Positions 8,973-17,747 are shown, counted from the first letter of the stretch. The stretch is 64,000 nt of DNA from Faecalibacterium taiwanense (GCF_036632915.2 NZ_CP155552.1:930001-994000), one strand, 5' to 3'. Program-made: numbers and translations. Notes: generated from the letters alone by a model not told the origin.

Positions 8973-9756
8973 TGTTTAACACCTCCTTCGTCAGAATTTT
9001 ATAGGCTTCGGCAACTTTGCCTTTGGGATCATGCTTGAAGATACTGGTTCCCTCTGCGCTGATTTCCTCTGCACGGACAGAGCGGGGAATGTCGGTCTTG
9101 TAAACCTTCAGCTTTCCGCCGTAGCTCTCCCGAATCAGATTGCTGATGTCTTTGGAGTAGTTGGTGCGGCTGTCCACCATCGTCAGAAGAATCCCTTCAA
9201 TCCTCAGTTTCGGGTTGATTTGCCTCTTGACCTTGTTGATGGTTCCAAGCAGCTGTTCCAGACCCTTTGCAGGAAGGTATGCTGCCTGAACCGGTATCAG
9301 CACATTGTCGGCAGCTGCCAACGCATTGACGGTCAGCATACCCAAAGACGGCATACAGTCAAGAAGAATGTAATCATAATTCTGTTTGACTGTATCCAGG
9401 TATTGCCGGAGAATGGTTTCCCGGCTCATGGCATTGACCAGTGCTACCTCCATACCTGAGAGTTCGATGTTGGACGGCACCAAATCAACGCCCTCCGGAT
9501 GATGAAGAATCCCTTCATCGGGAGTAATAGGGTTTTCCATCATAATCTTTCCCATCAGATCGGAAAGTGTCGGAGACAGATCATCCGGGCAGGGATTGCC
9601 CAAACTGACCGTCAGGGAAGCCTGGGGATCGGTGTCTACCAGAAGCACCTTTTTTCCTTCAAGAGCCAAGCCAACGCCCAGATTCTCGGTGGTGGTGGTC
9701 TTTCCAGTGCCTCCTTTCTGATTGACCACCGCAATGATGGTTGCTTTTTTCGACAT
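8929..9756 (-). CDS. parA: ParA/Soj family partition ATPase
   Basis: 275 residues with the deviant Walker A KGGTGKTTTTENLG, Walker A' LLVDTDPQASLT and Walker B DYILLDCMPSLGMLTVN. Family members move DNA by ATP-dependent nucleoid binding. It starts six bases after the repA stop and overlaps parB, forming repA-parA-parB. This order is typical of Tn1549/CTn-type conjugative elements of Clostridia. Confidence 0.95.
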   Translation of the reverse strand: MSKKATIIAVVNQKGGTGKTTTTENLGVGLALEGKKVLLVDTDPQASLTVSLGNPCPDDLSPTLSDLMGKIMMENPITPDEGILHHPEGVDLVPSNIELSGMEVALVNAMSRETILRQYLDTVKQNYDYILLDCMPSLGMLTVNALAAADNVLIPVQAAYLPAKGLEQLLGTINKVKRQINPKLRIEGILLTMVDSRTNYSKDISNLIRESYGGKLKVYKTDIPRSVRAEEISAEGTSIFKHDPKGKVAEAYKILTKEVLNNAEKRRKHQLEGVR

Positions 9757-9762
9757 TTATCG

Positions 9763-10692
9763 TCACTCTCCTTCCTCTCGCTTCATTTTCAATTTCTTAA
9801 ATCCTCCTTCCAAATATCCGTGTGACATATCGTGCCGAACAAGAGCATCGTAGTAGGTGTCTATTGTCGTCGGCGCATTGTATATCGTAGTCAGCATATA
9901 CTGACGGATATTTCTAATCTTTGTGGTGTTCTCCTTGAAGCAGTCCATAACATATCGAATGTGTTCGGCATTCAGTTTCATAAACCGACTGCGGACAATT
10001 TCTGCCGGACGCTCCTCTGCACCAATGCGAATCAACGGTCGCTTCGTGCAAACTGTTTCAACGATCAACTCCAGAATGTTATCCAGCATTTCGGAATCGT
10101 AAGGGTAATCCTTCTTCAACAAATCCATACTGAGCTGATCCGAGAAATAATCAAAGTATTCTTGATACCGGTCATTCTCGTCCATCATTCCACCATTTCC
10201 GGAAGGAAAGATAGAATCAGTATCACTAAATTCAGTATTTTTAATATCAGTATTATTACATTGTGATTTCGGAAGTTCTTGAGTTGTGATTTCCATTGTT
10301 CCAGAATTGTGATTTTCACAATTCAAGAGTTGTGAATCCACAGCAGAGATAAAGTTCTTCACATAGATCAGGTTGGGCTTTCCCAAACCCTGGCGCTTAC
10401 GTTCAATCAATCCTGCTTTCTTCTCAAGTTCACTGAGCAGCTTGATAGCCTTTTGTTCAGCACAGTTCAGAGCCATCTTCGCTTCGTCGATTGTAAAAAT
10501 GATATACACTCTACCGTTTTTATCTATCCAACCATTCTTGGCAGACAGGCTCATGCGGTCAAGCAAAATGCCATACAGCATCTTGGCATCGGCAGAAATA
10601 TTCCAGAACCTCTCGTTCGTGAACAACACCTTCGGAACTCGATAGAATGTGAATAGATCGGATTGCTGACCGTAAAAATAATCAAAACTCAC
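9763..10692 (-). CDS. Replication initiator protein A (RepA N-terminal type, DUF6017 tail)
   Basis: 309 residues. The N-terminal winged-helix RepA_N domain is seen in FTFYRVPKVLFTNERFWNIS and DAKMLYGILLDRMSLS. The C-terminal third (IVETVCTKRPLIRIGAEERP, IRYVMDCFKENTTKIRNIRQ, YMLTTIYNAP) matches the DUF6017 type found in element-borne initiators. It starts with GTG overlapping the stop of the small upstream gene (GTGA). It probably initiates replication of the excised circle. Confidence 0.85.
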   Translation of the reverse strand: MSFDYFYGQQSDLFTFYRVPKVLFTNERFWNISADAKMLYGILLDRMSLSAKNGWIDKNGRVYIIFTIDEAKMALNCAEQKAIKLLSELEKKAGLIERKRQGLGKPNLIYVKNFISAVDSQLLNCENHNSGTMEITTQELPKSQCNNTDIKNTEFSDTDSIFPSGNGGMMDENDRYQEYFDYFSDQLSMDLLKKDYPYDSEMLDNILELIVETVCTKRPLIRIGAEERPAEIVRSRFMKLNAEHIRYVMDCFKENTTKIRNIRQYMLTTIYNAPTTIDTYYDALVRHDMSHGYLEGGFKKLKMKREEGE

Positions 10693-10823
10693 ACGGCTTC
10701 ACCACCTTCTTTCTGCGGAAAACTTTCTGTTGTCAGCGGAATGCTGCGGAAAGTCGTATCCGTCTTTTCGTAAGGACATCGGGCAAAATAGTAGAAGCGG
10801 TATTCCTGTTCATACACATCCAT
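10689..10823 (-). CDS. Small hypothetical protein of the conjugative element
   Basis: 44 residues (MDVYEQEYRFYYFARCPYEK, then TTFRSIPLTTES). The start follows the stop of the Cys-rich gene by one base and the stop overlaps the repA GTG, so it is translationally coupled on both sides. No recognised domain. A longer frame from 10907 would run inside the preceding gene and is not needed. Confidence 0.5.
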   Translation of the reverse strand: MDVYEQEYRFYYFARCPYEKTDTTFRSIPLTTESFPQKEGGEAV

Positions 10824-10824
10824 A

Positions 10825-11082
10825 TCAACGAAGCCCCACTTCACGCATAACCTTCTTCGTACACCAACCAATGCACGGGTGATCTCGCCCATAGGGACAG
10901 CCATCACATTCCGACTTGGGTTTCGGCGGCAAAGAGATTAAGTAGTAGCAATTATTTCTACCCAGACGGCAGCCCTTTCTGCCATTCGTCCAGAAGTAGC
11001 AGTAATGACAGTCGCTCGGCTTGTCTGCGGTATAAACAGGCTTGCTCAAATAAAACACCTCCAATCTCTTGTATTTGCCCAT
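10825..11082 (-). CDS. Small Cys-rich protein, first gene of the element
   Basis: 85 residues from MGKYKRLEVFYLSKPVYTA. Eight cysteines occur as CHYCYFW, KGCRLGRNNCYYL, CDGCPYGRDHPC and CTKK, suggesting zinc or iron-sulfur binding. Similar proteins commonly precede repA in Clostridial conjugative elements; their function is unknown. The frame could extend to 11271 but that would cross the leader hairpin at 11101-11142. Confidence 0.65.
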   Translation of the reverse strand: MGKYKRLEVFYLSKPVYTADKPSDCHYCYFWTNGRKGCRLGRNNCYYLISLPPKPKSECDGCPYGRDHPCIGWCTKKVMREVGLR

Positions 11083-11100
11083 GGGTTTGGGCATAAAAAA

Positions 11101-11142
11101 AGAGCGCCTATCCATCCCCAATGCGGGGCAAATAGACGCTCT
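11101..11142 (-). promoter_or_regulatory. Leader hairpin before the first element gene
   Basis: AGAGCG pairs with CGCTCT across a nested CCCC/GGGG stem. It lies 19 bases before the first gene of the repA operon and has a T run on its downstream side, so it can act as an attenuator for repA-parA-parB expression. Confidence 0.5.
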
Positions 11143-11420
11143 ATGTACATAACGATATTTAATTTTATCTGCTATAACTGCATGGTATTCAAAACATCCG
11201 CCTTTTTTGATTAGCTGGATTTTTGGCACGATTTTGGGGCTGATTAGCAGGAAGGGCATTTTCATTAGCAAGAACAGCCCGTTTTCTGCTAAAAATTAGC
11301 TGGCGATTTTGTCTTATAACAACCGTTCGATTCTGGAGGGGTTGTCAAAAATCAAATTTTGGAGTAGAATTTTATCTCATACAGTGAAAGAGCTTTTTCG
11401 TAGCTTTTTATATAAGAAAA
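11143..11420. other. Non-coding end region of the conjugative element with ATTAGC repeats
   Basis: No gene is visible. The stretch holds four direct copies of ATTAGCWRG at 11210, 11243, 11264 and 11295, spaced 21 to 33 bases. They could be initiator iterons for RepA or arm-type sites for the element's integrase, which is not in the window. Confidence 0.45.
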
Positions 11421-11452
11421 GCCGAAAACCCTTGAAAACAAAGGCTTTCGGC
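11421..11452 (-). terminator. Terminator downstream of tRNA-Arg
   Basis: GCCGAAA pairs with TTTCGGC about ten bases after the tRNA 3' end, with a T-rich run on the minus strand. Confidence 0.6.
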
Positions 11453-11461
11453 GTTGTTCAC

Positions 11462-11538
11462 TGGCGTCCATAAGAGGATTTGAACCTCCGACCCCACGCT
11501 TAGGAGGCGTGTGCTCTATCCAGCTGAGCTATATGGAC
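11462..11538 (-). tRNA. tRNA-Arg(CCT)
   Basis: 77 bases with encoded CCA. The acceptor GTCCATA pairs with TATGGAC, the anticodon loop is CTCCTAA (anticodon CCT), and the T arm GGTTCAAATCC is intact. The conjugative element lies immediately at its 3' side, the usual position for tRNA-targeting integration. Confidence 0.95.
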
Positions 11539-11617
11539 GTGTCTGATATATGATTATAGCCCGATCAAAGTCGAACTGCAATCCCTTATTTAGTTTTTTT
11601 GAGGTGGCCGTTGTAAC

Positions 11618-11662
11618 GCAACCTTAGGAGGCGAACGCTCTATCCTGCTGAGCTACAGAGAC
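11618..11662 (-). repeat. Truncated tRNA-Arg(CCT) 5' half, copy 1
   Basis: On the minus strand the sequence GTCTCTGTAGCTCAG followed by GATAGAGCGTTCGCCTCCTA is a tRNA 5' half that ends just after the anticodon loop, with no T arm or 3' acceptor. It differs from the intact tRNA-Arg in the acceptor and anticodon stem. Read as a leftover of integration or excision at a tRNA-Arg locus. Confidence 0.7.
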
Positions 11663-11719
11663 TTATATTAAATTGAGACTGGCAACGATCACTTTTCCCC
11701 GTAAGGCAGCTGGTAGAGC

Positions 11720-11764
11720 ACAACCTTAGGAGGCTTGCGCTCTATCCATCTGAGCTACGGAGAC
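11720..11764 (-). repeat. Truncated tRNA-Arg(CCT) 5' half, copy 2
   Basis: GTCTCCGTAGCTCAGATGGA and GAGCGCAAGCCTCCTAAG on the minus strand form a second tRNA 5' half, again lost after the anticodon loop. The 3' remainder (GTTGTGC and on) cannot complete a tRNA. Confidence 0.7.
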
Positions 11765-11887
11765 GAATGCCCTATTATAATACAGCATTTTGCGGATAAA
11801 ATCAAGTTGAACCGGAGGGCAAAATGGTGTATGCTATAGAGGAAATGAAAATAGCCGCGGCAGACTTTGCCGCGTGCGGAGGAACTT

Positions 11888-13273
11888 ATGGAAAAGGCAA
11901 AAGGGAAAAAGCTGTTTTACCGCCCGGCGGGCAAGCGCAAGGGGATGTATACGCCTACGCAGATCATCTGTGTGAGCTTTGTCATCGTGATCGCGCTGGG
12001 CACCTTTCTGCTCAGCCTGCCTGTTGCCAGCAAGCACGGGCGGCTGGATGTACTGGATGCCATGTTCACCGCTACAAGCGCTACCTGCGTTACTGGTCTG
12101 ATCGTGCGGGATACCTGGACCCAGTTCACCTACTTTGGGCAGGCGGTGATCCTGCTGCTCATTCAGGTGGGTGGTCTGGGGTTGGTCACCCTCACCAGCT
12201 TCTTCGCGCTGGCTATGCGGCGGCGTATGGGCTTCCGCGATCTGCGGCTGCTGGGAGAAAGCGTCTCAGCGGACGGATATGCGCAGGCCAAGGACGTGCT
12301 GAAGATCGTGGTGGGACTGGCTGGCCTGTTTGAAGGCATTGGCATTGTGCTGCTGCTGTTCGCCTTTGTGCCGCAGTTCGGGCTGGAAGGCATCTGGGTG
12401 AGCGTGTTCACGGCCATCTCGGCTTTCTGTAACGCGGGCTTTGATCTGTTTGGCCGGTTCGGCCAGTATTCCTCACTGGCACCCTATGTGAACAATTACT
12501 ATGTTCAGGCCGTTGTGATGTTCATGATCATTTCCGGCGGTCTGGGCTTCATGGTATGGGTGGAGATCGGTCAATACCGCAAAAAGCACCGGCTTTCCCT
12601 GCAGGCCAAGGTGGTGCTGAGCTTCTCGGTGATCCTGTGGCTCGGCGGCGCGGCGCTCATCGCGCTGATGGAGTGGAACAATCCTGCCAGCATGGGCGGG
12701 CTCTCTGTGCCCGGCAAGCTGATGGCGGCACTGTTCCAGTCGGTGTCCACTCGTACTGCGGGCATGAATACCATCGACCTTGCGGCCTGCGGCCCCATCA
12801 CCAAACTGCTGATGAGCGCGTTGCAGTTCATTGGTGCGGCACCCGGTTCCACCGGCGGCGGCGTGAAGGTGACTACGTTCGCTGTGATCATCCTGACGAT
12901 CCGCAGCGTGGCTCAGGGCCGCGACGACTGTGTGATCGCAGAGCACCACATCGAGTCCAAGACGGTTTATCGTGCTTTGACCATTATCGTGCTCGGCGGG
13001 CTGGCGGCGGTTGGCTCGGCTGTGGTGGTGTTCTATAACACCTCGGACGCTGTGTCGGTCATTGACGCGATCTTTGAATCCTGTTCGGCCTTTGGTACGG
13101 TGGGCCTTTCGGTGGGCGTTACCAGCCAGCTGAACCGGGGTGCAAAGATCCTGTATATGCTGGTCATGTTCATGGGCCGTGTCGGCCCGGTGTCGCTGGC
13201 CATGAGCCTGACGGCAAAGCCGGACGACAACAAGCGGAAGATCATGCCGGTGGGGCATATCAACGTTGGTTAA
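11888..13273 (+). CDS. trkH: Potassium uptake protein, TrkH/KtrB family
   Basis: 461 residues, polytopic membrane protein with four M1-P-M2 repeats. The selectivity-type loops are visible as SATCVTGLIV, SAFCNAGFD, STRTAGMNT and SAFGTVGLS, each with the conserved glycine. Length and loops fit KtrB/TrkH K+ channels driven by Na+ or H+. The start has GGAGGAAC upstream; an in-frame TTG seven codons earlier is less likely. No TrkA/KtrA regulator is adjacent, so it must be encoded elsewhere. A MITE-like repeat begins directly after the stop. Confidence 0.92.
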   Translation: MEKAKGKKLFYRPAGKRKGMYTPTQIICVSFVIVIALGTFLLSLPVASKHGRLDVLDAMFTATSATCVTGLIVRDTWTQFTYFGQAVILLLIQVGGLGLVTLTSFFALAMRRRMGFRDLRLLGESVSADGYAQAKDVLKIVVGLAGLFEGIGIVLLLFAFVPQFGLEGIWVSVFTAISAFCNAGFDLFGRFGQYSSLAPYVNNYYVQAVVMFMIISGGLGFMVWVEIGQYRKKHRLSLQAKVVLSFSVILWLGGAALIALMEWNNPASMGGLSVPGKLMAALFQSVSTRTAGMNTIDLAACGPITKLLMSALQFIGAAPGSTGGGVKVTTFAVIILTIRSVAQGRDDCVIAEHHIESKTVYRALTIIVLGGLAAVGSAVVVFYNTSDAVSVIDAIFESCSAFGTVGLSVGVTSQLNRGAKILYMLVMFMGRVGPVSLAMSLTAKPDDNKRKIMPVGHINVG

Positions 13274-13600
13274 ACGATTTTGAATGCCCTCCTAGAGTTG
13301 CGGCTCCCAGCATCCACTTCATGCCTTGAACGGCATTCGTGTCTTGCTGGCCGCGGTCCCAACAACTCCTCCCTGCTTCTGCCGCAGGCAGCGGTCGTCG
13401 TCGTTGTACTCTGGGCATGTTCAGTGGAATTTGATTTTTATTTTTCGCATTTGTCGCAGCCCCGACGCTTGTCAGGGCGAATCCCTTCCATCTGCTAACG
13501 CAGATCGCTCGCCTGCTTGAAGGCCCCACTGGGGCTTTCATTGCTACGCAACCGCAGGGCTGCTCCAAATGCATTTTCACGAGTGGAGTCGTAGAGATAA
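13274..13600 (+). repeat. MITE-like intergenic repeat, copy 1 (degenerate)
   Basis: Begins one base after the trkH stop with ACGATTTTGAATGCCCTCC, the start of the dispersed family, and ends with GCTCCAAATGCATTTTCACG, the central family motif. The right terminal arm is not recognisable. No gene is visible in 13274-13672. Confidence 0.55.
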
Positions 13601-13619
13601 GCGTCAGAGTATAACAAAA

Positions 13620-13653
13620 GTGGGTGCTATCCGAAAATAGCACCCACTTTTTT
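13620..13653 (+). terminator. Bidirectional terminator between trkH and pepT
   Basis: GTGGGTGCTAT pairs with ATAGCACCCAC and is followed by six T; an A-rich side gives a T run for the opposite strand too. It lies between the convergent 3' ends of trkH and pepT. Confidence 0.8.
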
Positions 13654-13672
13654 GTATATTGAAAAATAGAAT

Positions 13673-14890
13673 TTACTCTGCGTACAGCTTGATGATGTTC
13701 AGCAAGATCTCGGTGCAGCGGTCCATGCGCTCAGCGGTGATGCACTCGCATACGCCGTGGAAATTGAAGCCGCCGGTGCCCAGATTGGGGCAGGGCAGGC
13801 CTTTCCAGCTCAGCATAGCACCGTCGGTGCCGCCGCGCACCGGAATTTCCTCCGGTTCCAGCCCGGCCATGCGGGTGGCCTTGCGGGCGGTCTCTACTAA
13901 GTGGAAATGCGGCTTGATTTTTTCCAGCATGTTGCGGTAGCTGTCCTTGATCTCCACGGTCACGGTGCCTTCGCCGTACTTTCCGTTCAAAAATTCGGCA
14001 ATATCCAGCATGTTGTCCTTCTTGAACTGTAGCTTTGCGGCATCGTGGTCGCGCAGGATGTAGCCCAGCTTTGCGGTGGTCACATCGCCGTACATCTGGC
14101 ACAGGTGGTAGAAGCCCTGCCGGCCCTCGGTAGTCTCCGGCCGGGCCGTGACGGGCAGAGCACCGTGGAACTCCATTGCTACGTTGGAAGCGTTGATCAT
14201 GGTGTCCTTGGCGGTGCCCGGGTGCACCGAGAAGCCGCGGATGGTCACGGTGGCGGAAGCGGCGTTGAAGTTCTCGTACTCAATGGAACCGGCATCGCCG
14301 CCGTCCACCGTATAGGCAAAGTCGGCACCGAAGCCCGGAATATCGAACAGCTCTGCACCTTCGCCGATCTCTTCATCCGGAGTAAAGGCGATACACAGCT
14401 TGCCGTGGGGCAGGCCTTTTTCCTGAATGGTCTCAACAGCGGTCAAAATTTCGGCAATACCGGCCTTATCGTCGGCACCCAGCAGGGTGGTACCGTCTGA
14501 GGTGATGAGGGTCTCGCCCTTCATGGAAGTAAGGAAGGGGAACACAGAGGGCTTCATCACCATGCCGGTGGCGGGCAGAGTTACGTCGCCGCCGTTGTAG
14601 TTTTCCCACACAACGGGCTGCACATTCTCACCGCTGGCATCGTCGGCAGTGTCCATGTGGGCAATCAGGCCCAGAGCGTGTTGATCCTCACAGCCGGGCG
14701 TGGCAGGCAGGGTGCCATAGACGTAGCAGTGCTCGTCCACATGGGCATCCTCCATGCCAAGGGCCTTCATCTCATCCACCAGCTGGCGGGCAAGGTCAAA
14801 CTCCCGTTCAGCGGAAGGGTGCGTACCGGAGTTTTCGTCCGAGGTGGTATGCACCCGGACATAATTCAAAAGCCGTTCATAAGCGCGCAT
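13673..14890 (-). CDS. pepT: Peptidase T (tripeptide aminopeptidase, M20B)
   Basis: 405 residues, usual for PepT, which removes N-terminal residues from tripeptides in the cytoplasm using two zinc ions. Metal ligands and catalytic residues are visible: GLIAHMDTADDASG (His, Asp), LLGADDKAGIAE (bridging Asp), FTPDEEIGEGA (catalytic Glu pair), YTVDGGD, and GFNFHGVCE near the end. The start at 14890 has AAGGAG upstream; three further codons upstream are possible but lack support. Confidence 0.95.
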   Translation of the reverse strand: MRAYERLLNYVRVHTTSDENSGTHPSAEREFDLARQLVDEMKALGMEDAHVDEHCYVYGTLPATPGCEDQHALGLIAHMDTADDASGENVQPVVWENYNGGDVTLPATGMVMKPSVFPFLTSMKGETLITSDGTTLLGADDKAGIAEILTAVETIQEKGLPHGKLCIAFTPDEEIGEGAELFDIPGFGADFAYTVDGGDAGSIEYENFNAASATVTIRGFSVHPGTAKDTMINASNVAMEFHGALPVTARPETTEGRQGFYHLCQMYGDVTTAKLGYILRDHDAAKLQFKKDNMLDIAEFLNGKYGEGTVTVEIKDSYRNMLEKIKPHFHLVETARKATRMAGLEPEEIPVRGGTDGAMLSWKGLPCPNLGTGGFNFHGVCECITAERMDRCTEILLNIIKLYAE

Positions 14891-15098
14891 AAGGCACACT
14901 CCTTTTATATTTCAGTGATGTATACTTCTCAGTTCCTTTATCATACCCTCTTTTCCGACAATTTACAACTGTTTTGCGCGCATTCATATGGAAAGATGAA
15001 TCCTCATTTTTAAGGTGAACAAAATTCACGCAGTAAAATGCATCCATCTGTGCAGAACGTGCTACAATAGGTACAAAATAAGCTGGGAGGGAAGTTTT

Positions 15099-16094
15099 AT
15101 GGCAACAAAAGTCTTTTTTTACACCCTGCGCCCCTACGATGAGCTGGGCATCGCGCAGCGGCTGGCACCGCAGCTGGACGTTGAGTTTGGCTCTACGCAG
15201 GAGTATCCAACGCTGGAAAACGCTGAACTGGCAAAGGGCTATGATGCCGTGTCGGTAACGCCTTGTGATATGAGCGCGCCCATGGTCAAGCGGTTTCACG
15301 AGCTGGGCGTAAAGTCCATCTGCTGCCGTTCCATCGGCTATGACCACGTAGACCGCGAGACGGCCCGGGAACTGGGCATGAAGGTGGCCAATGTGGACTA
15401 CCCGCCAAACGGCGTTGCAAACTTTGCCATTATGCTCATGCTGATGAGCCTGCGCAAGGCAGGGCACATCCTCAAGCGCGGCGAAGCGCAGGACTACTCC
15501 CTGCAGGGAAAAATCGGCCGCGATATTTCCACCTGCACTGTGGGTGTGATCGGTACAGGCCGCATTGGCCGCACGGTGCTGCAGCATCTGTCCGGCTTTG
15601 GCTGCCGCCTGCTGGCCTACGACCTGTACCCCAACGACGAGGTAAAGAAGATCGCCGAGTATGTGCCGCTGGAGACCCTGCTGGCGGAAAGCGATGTCAT
15701 CACTCTGCACACCAACGCTACGGAGGAGAATCACCATCTCATCGACACCAAAGCAATTGAGAGCATGAAGCCGGGCGTGACCATCATCAACACCGCCCGC
15801 GGCAAGCTGATCGACAGCGATGCACTGATCGCCGGGCTGGAAAGCGGCAAGATTGGCGCGGCGGGCCTGGACGTGCTGGAAAATGAGAACGGCCTGTACT
15901 ATTATAATCGCATGGGCGATGTGATCCCGAACCCGGAGCTGGCGGCTCTGCGCAGCATGCCCAATGTGATCCTGACCGACCACACGGCTTTCTACACCCA
16001 CGAGGATGTGGAGAGCATGGTGCGCGGTGTGCTGGAAAGCGCGGTTGCCTTTGAAAAAGGCCAGCCCACCCGGCATGATGTGACGGACCTTTGA
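15099..16094 (+). CDS. D-lactate dehydrogenase-like D-isomer 2-hydroxyacid dehydrogenase
   Basis: 331 residues. The Rossmann motif GVIGTGRIGRTVLQH, the signature NTARGKLIDSDALI and the active-site region NVILTDHTAFYTHEDVESM are present, with Arg, Glu and His residues in the family pattern. The segment LDVLENENGLYYYNRMGD is typical of fermentative D-lactate dehydrogenases and of VanH, so pyruvate reduction to D-lactate is the likely reaction. There are no van genes nearby, so VanH is unlikely. GGGAGG precedes the ATG. A MITE-like repeat follows the stop. Confidence 0.85.
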   Translation: MATKVFFYTLRPYDELGIAQRLAPQLDVEFGSTQEYPTLENAELAKGYDAVSVTPCDMSAPMVKRFHELGVKSICCRSIGYDHVDRETARELGMKVANVDYPPNGVANFAIMLMLMSLRKAGHILKRGEAQDYSLQGKIGRDISTCTVGVIGTGRIGRTVLQHLSGFGCRLLAYDLYPNDEVKKIAEYVPLETLLAESDVITLHTNATEENHHLIDTKAIESMKPGVTIINTARGKLIDSDALIAGLESGKIGAAGLDVLENENGLYYYNRMGDVIPNPELAALRSMPNVILTDHTAFYTHEDVESMVRGVLESAVAFEKGQPTRHDVTDL

Positions 16095-16104
16095 TTTGTC
16101 CGGC

Positions 16105-16385
16105 GGACGATTTTGAATGGCCACCGTTGCACTCTGGCCATCTTCAGCGGAAACAGTATTTCTGAATAGAGCAGATCCCGGCAGACTACGGTCTGCCGGG
16201 ATCTGCATTTTCACGGGAGGAGGTGCAGCGGAAAACGGCATTCCGTTTGTTTGAAGCATCTGCCGGTTGGGACCCTTCCGGTGAAAAAGGGATTCCTGAA
16301 AATCCGCAGATTTTCAGGAATCCCCAATAAAAAATAATTATTCCGCTAAATATGCTCAGAGCAAAGCGGAGAGCATTCAAATGGT
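16105..16385 (+). repeat. MITE-like intergenic repeat, copy 2 (full length)
   Basis: Left end ACGATTTTGAATGGCC, then TTCAGCGGAA; right end has TTCCGCTAAATATGCTC and AGAGCATTCAAATGGT, the inverse of the left. In between is a strong hairpin AGATCCCGGCAGAC/GTCTGCCGGGATCT and the motif GCATTTTCACGGGAGGAGG. It fills the gap between two convergent genes, with each end within a few bases of a stop codon. Confidence 0.7.
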
Positions 16386-16387
16386 AA

Positions 16388-17467
16388 TCAACCCAGACTG
16401 ATGCCCATGCGGCGGGCGACGGTGAGCAGGTCGCAGTTCTCCGGCACGTTGCGGGTCTTGCCTGCAATGTCGGCCAGACGGTTCTGGGTGACATGGCGGT
16501 TCACCATGGCAACGGTCACGCCGTAGCGCTCGATCTCCACCAGCTTTGCCGCATAGCTGCCGAACTGGGTGGCCAGCACACGGTCGTAGGCGCTGGGGCT
16601 GCCGCCGCGCTGCATGTGGCCCGGGATGCACACACGGGTCTCCATGCCGGTTTTTTTCTGCACGGCCTGTGCAATGCGGTTGGTGGCGGTGGTGCCAAAG
16701 CCTGCCTCGGCGCGCTTTGCCATCCATTCCTTGCGCTTCATGCCGGCTTCCTCGCAGTTGATGGCACCCTCGGCCACAGCGATGATGGAGAAGTTGGAAC
16801 CCTTCTTTGCGCGGCGTTCCACGGCAGAGCACACACGGTCGATATCATAGGGCTGTTCCGGCAGCAGAATAATATCTGCACCACCTGCAATGCCGGAATA
16901 CAGCGTCAGCCAGCCTGCCTTGTTGCCCATGATCTCAATGCACATCACGCGGCTGTGGCTGCCTGCGGTGGTGTGGATGCGGTCGATCACATCGGTGGCA
17001 ATGTCCACGGCGGTGTGGAAGCCGAAGGTTACGTCGGTACCATAGATATCGTTATCAATAGTCTTGGGCAGGCCGATGATGTTCAGACCCTCCTGCGAGA
17101 GCAGGTTTGCGGTTTTGTGGGTGCCATTGCCGCCCAGGCACAGCAGGCAGTCCAGCTTGGCTTCCTTGTAGGTCTTTTTCATGGCGGCAACTTTATCAAT
17201 GTTGTCGTCCTCCACCACACGCATCATTTTAAAGGGGGTGCGCTTGGTGCCCAGAATGGTGCCGCCCAGCGTCAGGATGCCGCGGAAATCGTCCTCGCAC
17301 ATCTCCTTGTAGTCGCCGTTGATCAGGCCGCTGTATCCGTTCAGGATGCCAATGATCTCCACGTTATCGCCCATGCGGGCATACAGTGCTTTTGCTACGC
17401 CGCGGATGGTGGCGTTCAGACCCGGACAGTCGCCGCCGGAAGTCAGGATTCCAACACGTTTTTTCAT
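16388..17467 (-). CDS. pfkA: 6-phosphofructokinase
   Basis: 359 residues. N-terminal GILTSGGDCPGLNATIRG, the nucleotide site CLGGNGTHKTAN, the catalytic motif PKTIDNDIYGTDVTFGF, the fructose-6-phosphate site EIMGNKAGW and the late motif PGHMQRGGSPSAYDR are all seen. The Gly in GGNGT favours ATP, while Lys in PKTIDND is usual for PPi-dependent and mixed group III enzymes. I read it as a group III PFK, probably ATP-dependent. AAGAGGGC lies upstream of the ATG. It acts at the committed step of glycolysis. Confidence 0.92.
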   Translation of the reverse strand: MKKRVGILTSGGDCPGLNATIRGVAKALYARMGDNVEIIGILNGYSGLINGDYKEMCEDDFRGILTLGGTILGTKRTPFKMMRVVEDDNIDKVAAMKKTYKEAKLDCLLCLGGNGTHKTANLLSQEGLNIIGLPKTIDNDIYGTDVTFGFHTAVDIATDVIDRIHTTAGSHSRVMCIEIMGNKAGWLTLYSGIAGGADIILLPEQPYDIDRVCSAVERRAKKGSNFSIIAVAEGAINCEEAGMKRKEWMAKRAEAGFGTTATNRIAQAVQKKTGMETRVCIPGHMQRGGSPSAYDRVLATQFGSYAAKLVEIERYGVTVAMVNRHVTQNRLADIAGKTRNVPENCDLLTVARRMGISLG

Positions 17468-17675
17468 TCAAAAGCCCTCTTTCATTTGGTATTCAGCGCC
17501 GCGCGTTCTGCCTTTCAAAGTCAGTCTGCCCGGAGATCTACCTGTTTATAGTATAAGATTATTCCGGATGGGGGCCGCTGTCAAGAGAAGCGCAGAAAAT
17601 TTACACGCTTCCACGGTGCATTTCTGCGGACAGGAGAACAGCGGGAAAACTTTTGCAGAAAAAATAAAAAAATGG

Positions 17676-17704
17676 TTGACAAGCGCGGGCCTTTTGAGTA
17701 TAAT
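17676..17704 (+). promoter_or_regulatory. Promoter of the tRNA-Gln/tRNA-Pro unit
   Basis: TTGACA (17676-17681) and TATAAT (17699-17704) with 17-bp spacing, a consensus promoter 44 bases before tRNA-Gln. Confidence 0.9.
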
Positions 17705-17747
17705 ATCCCTTGTCAGCAGCGCACGGCGCAGCAGATAAACTGAATAA

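Noticed and set aside
11618..11764. Two additional functional tRNA genes
   Set aside because: Both lack the T arm and 3' acceptor, so they cannot be functional tRNAs.
15099..16094. VanH of a vancomycin resistance cluster
   Set aside because: No VanA/B-type ligase or VanX gene is nearby; D-lactate dehydrogenase fits a fermenting gut anaerobe.
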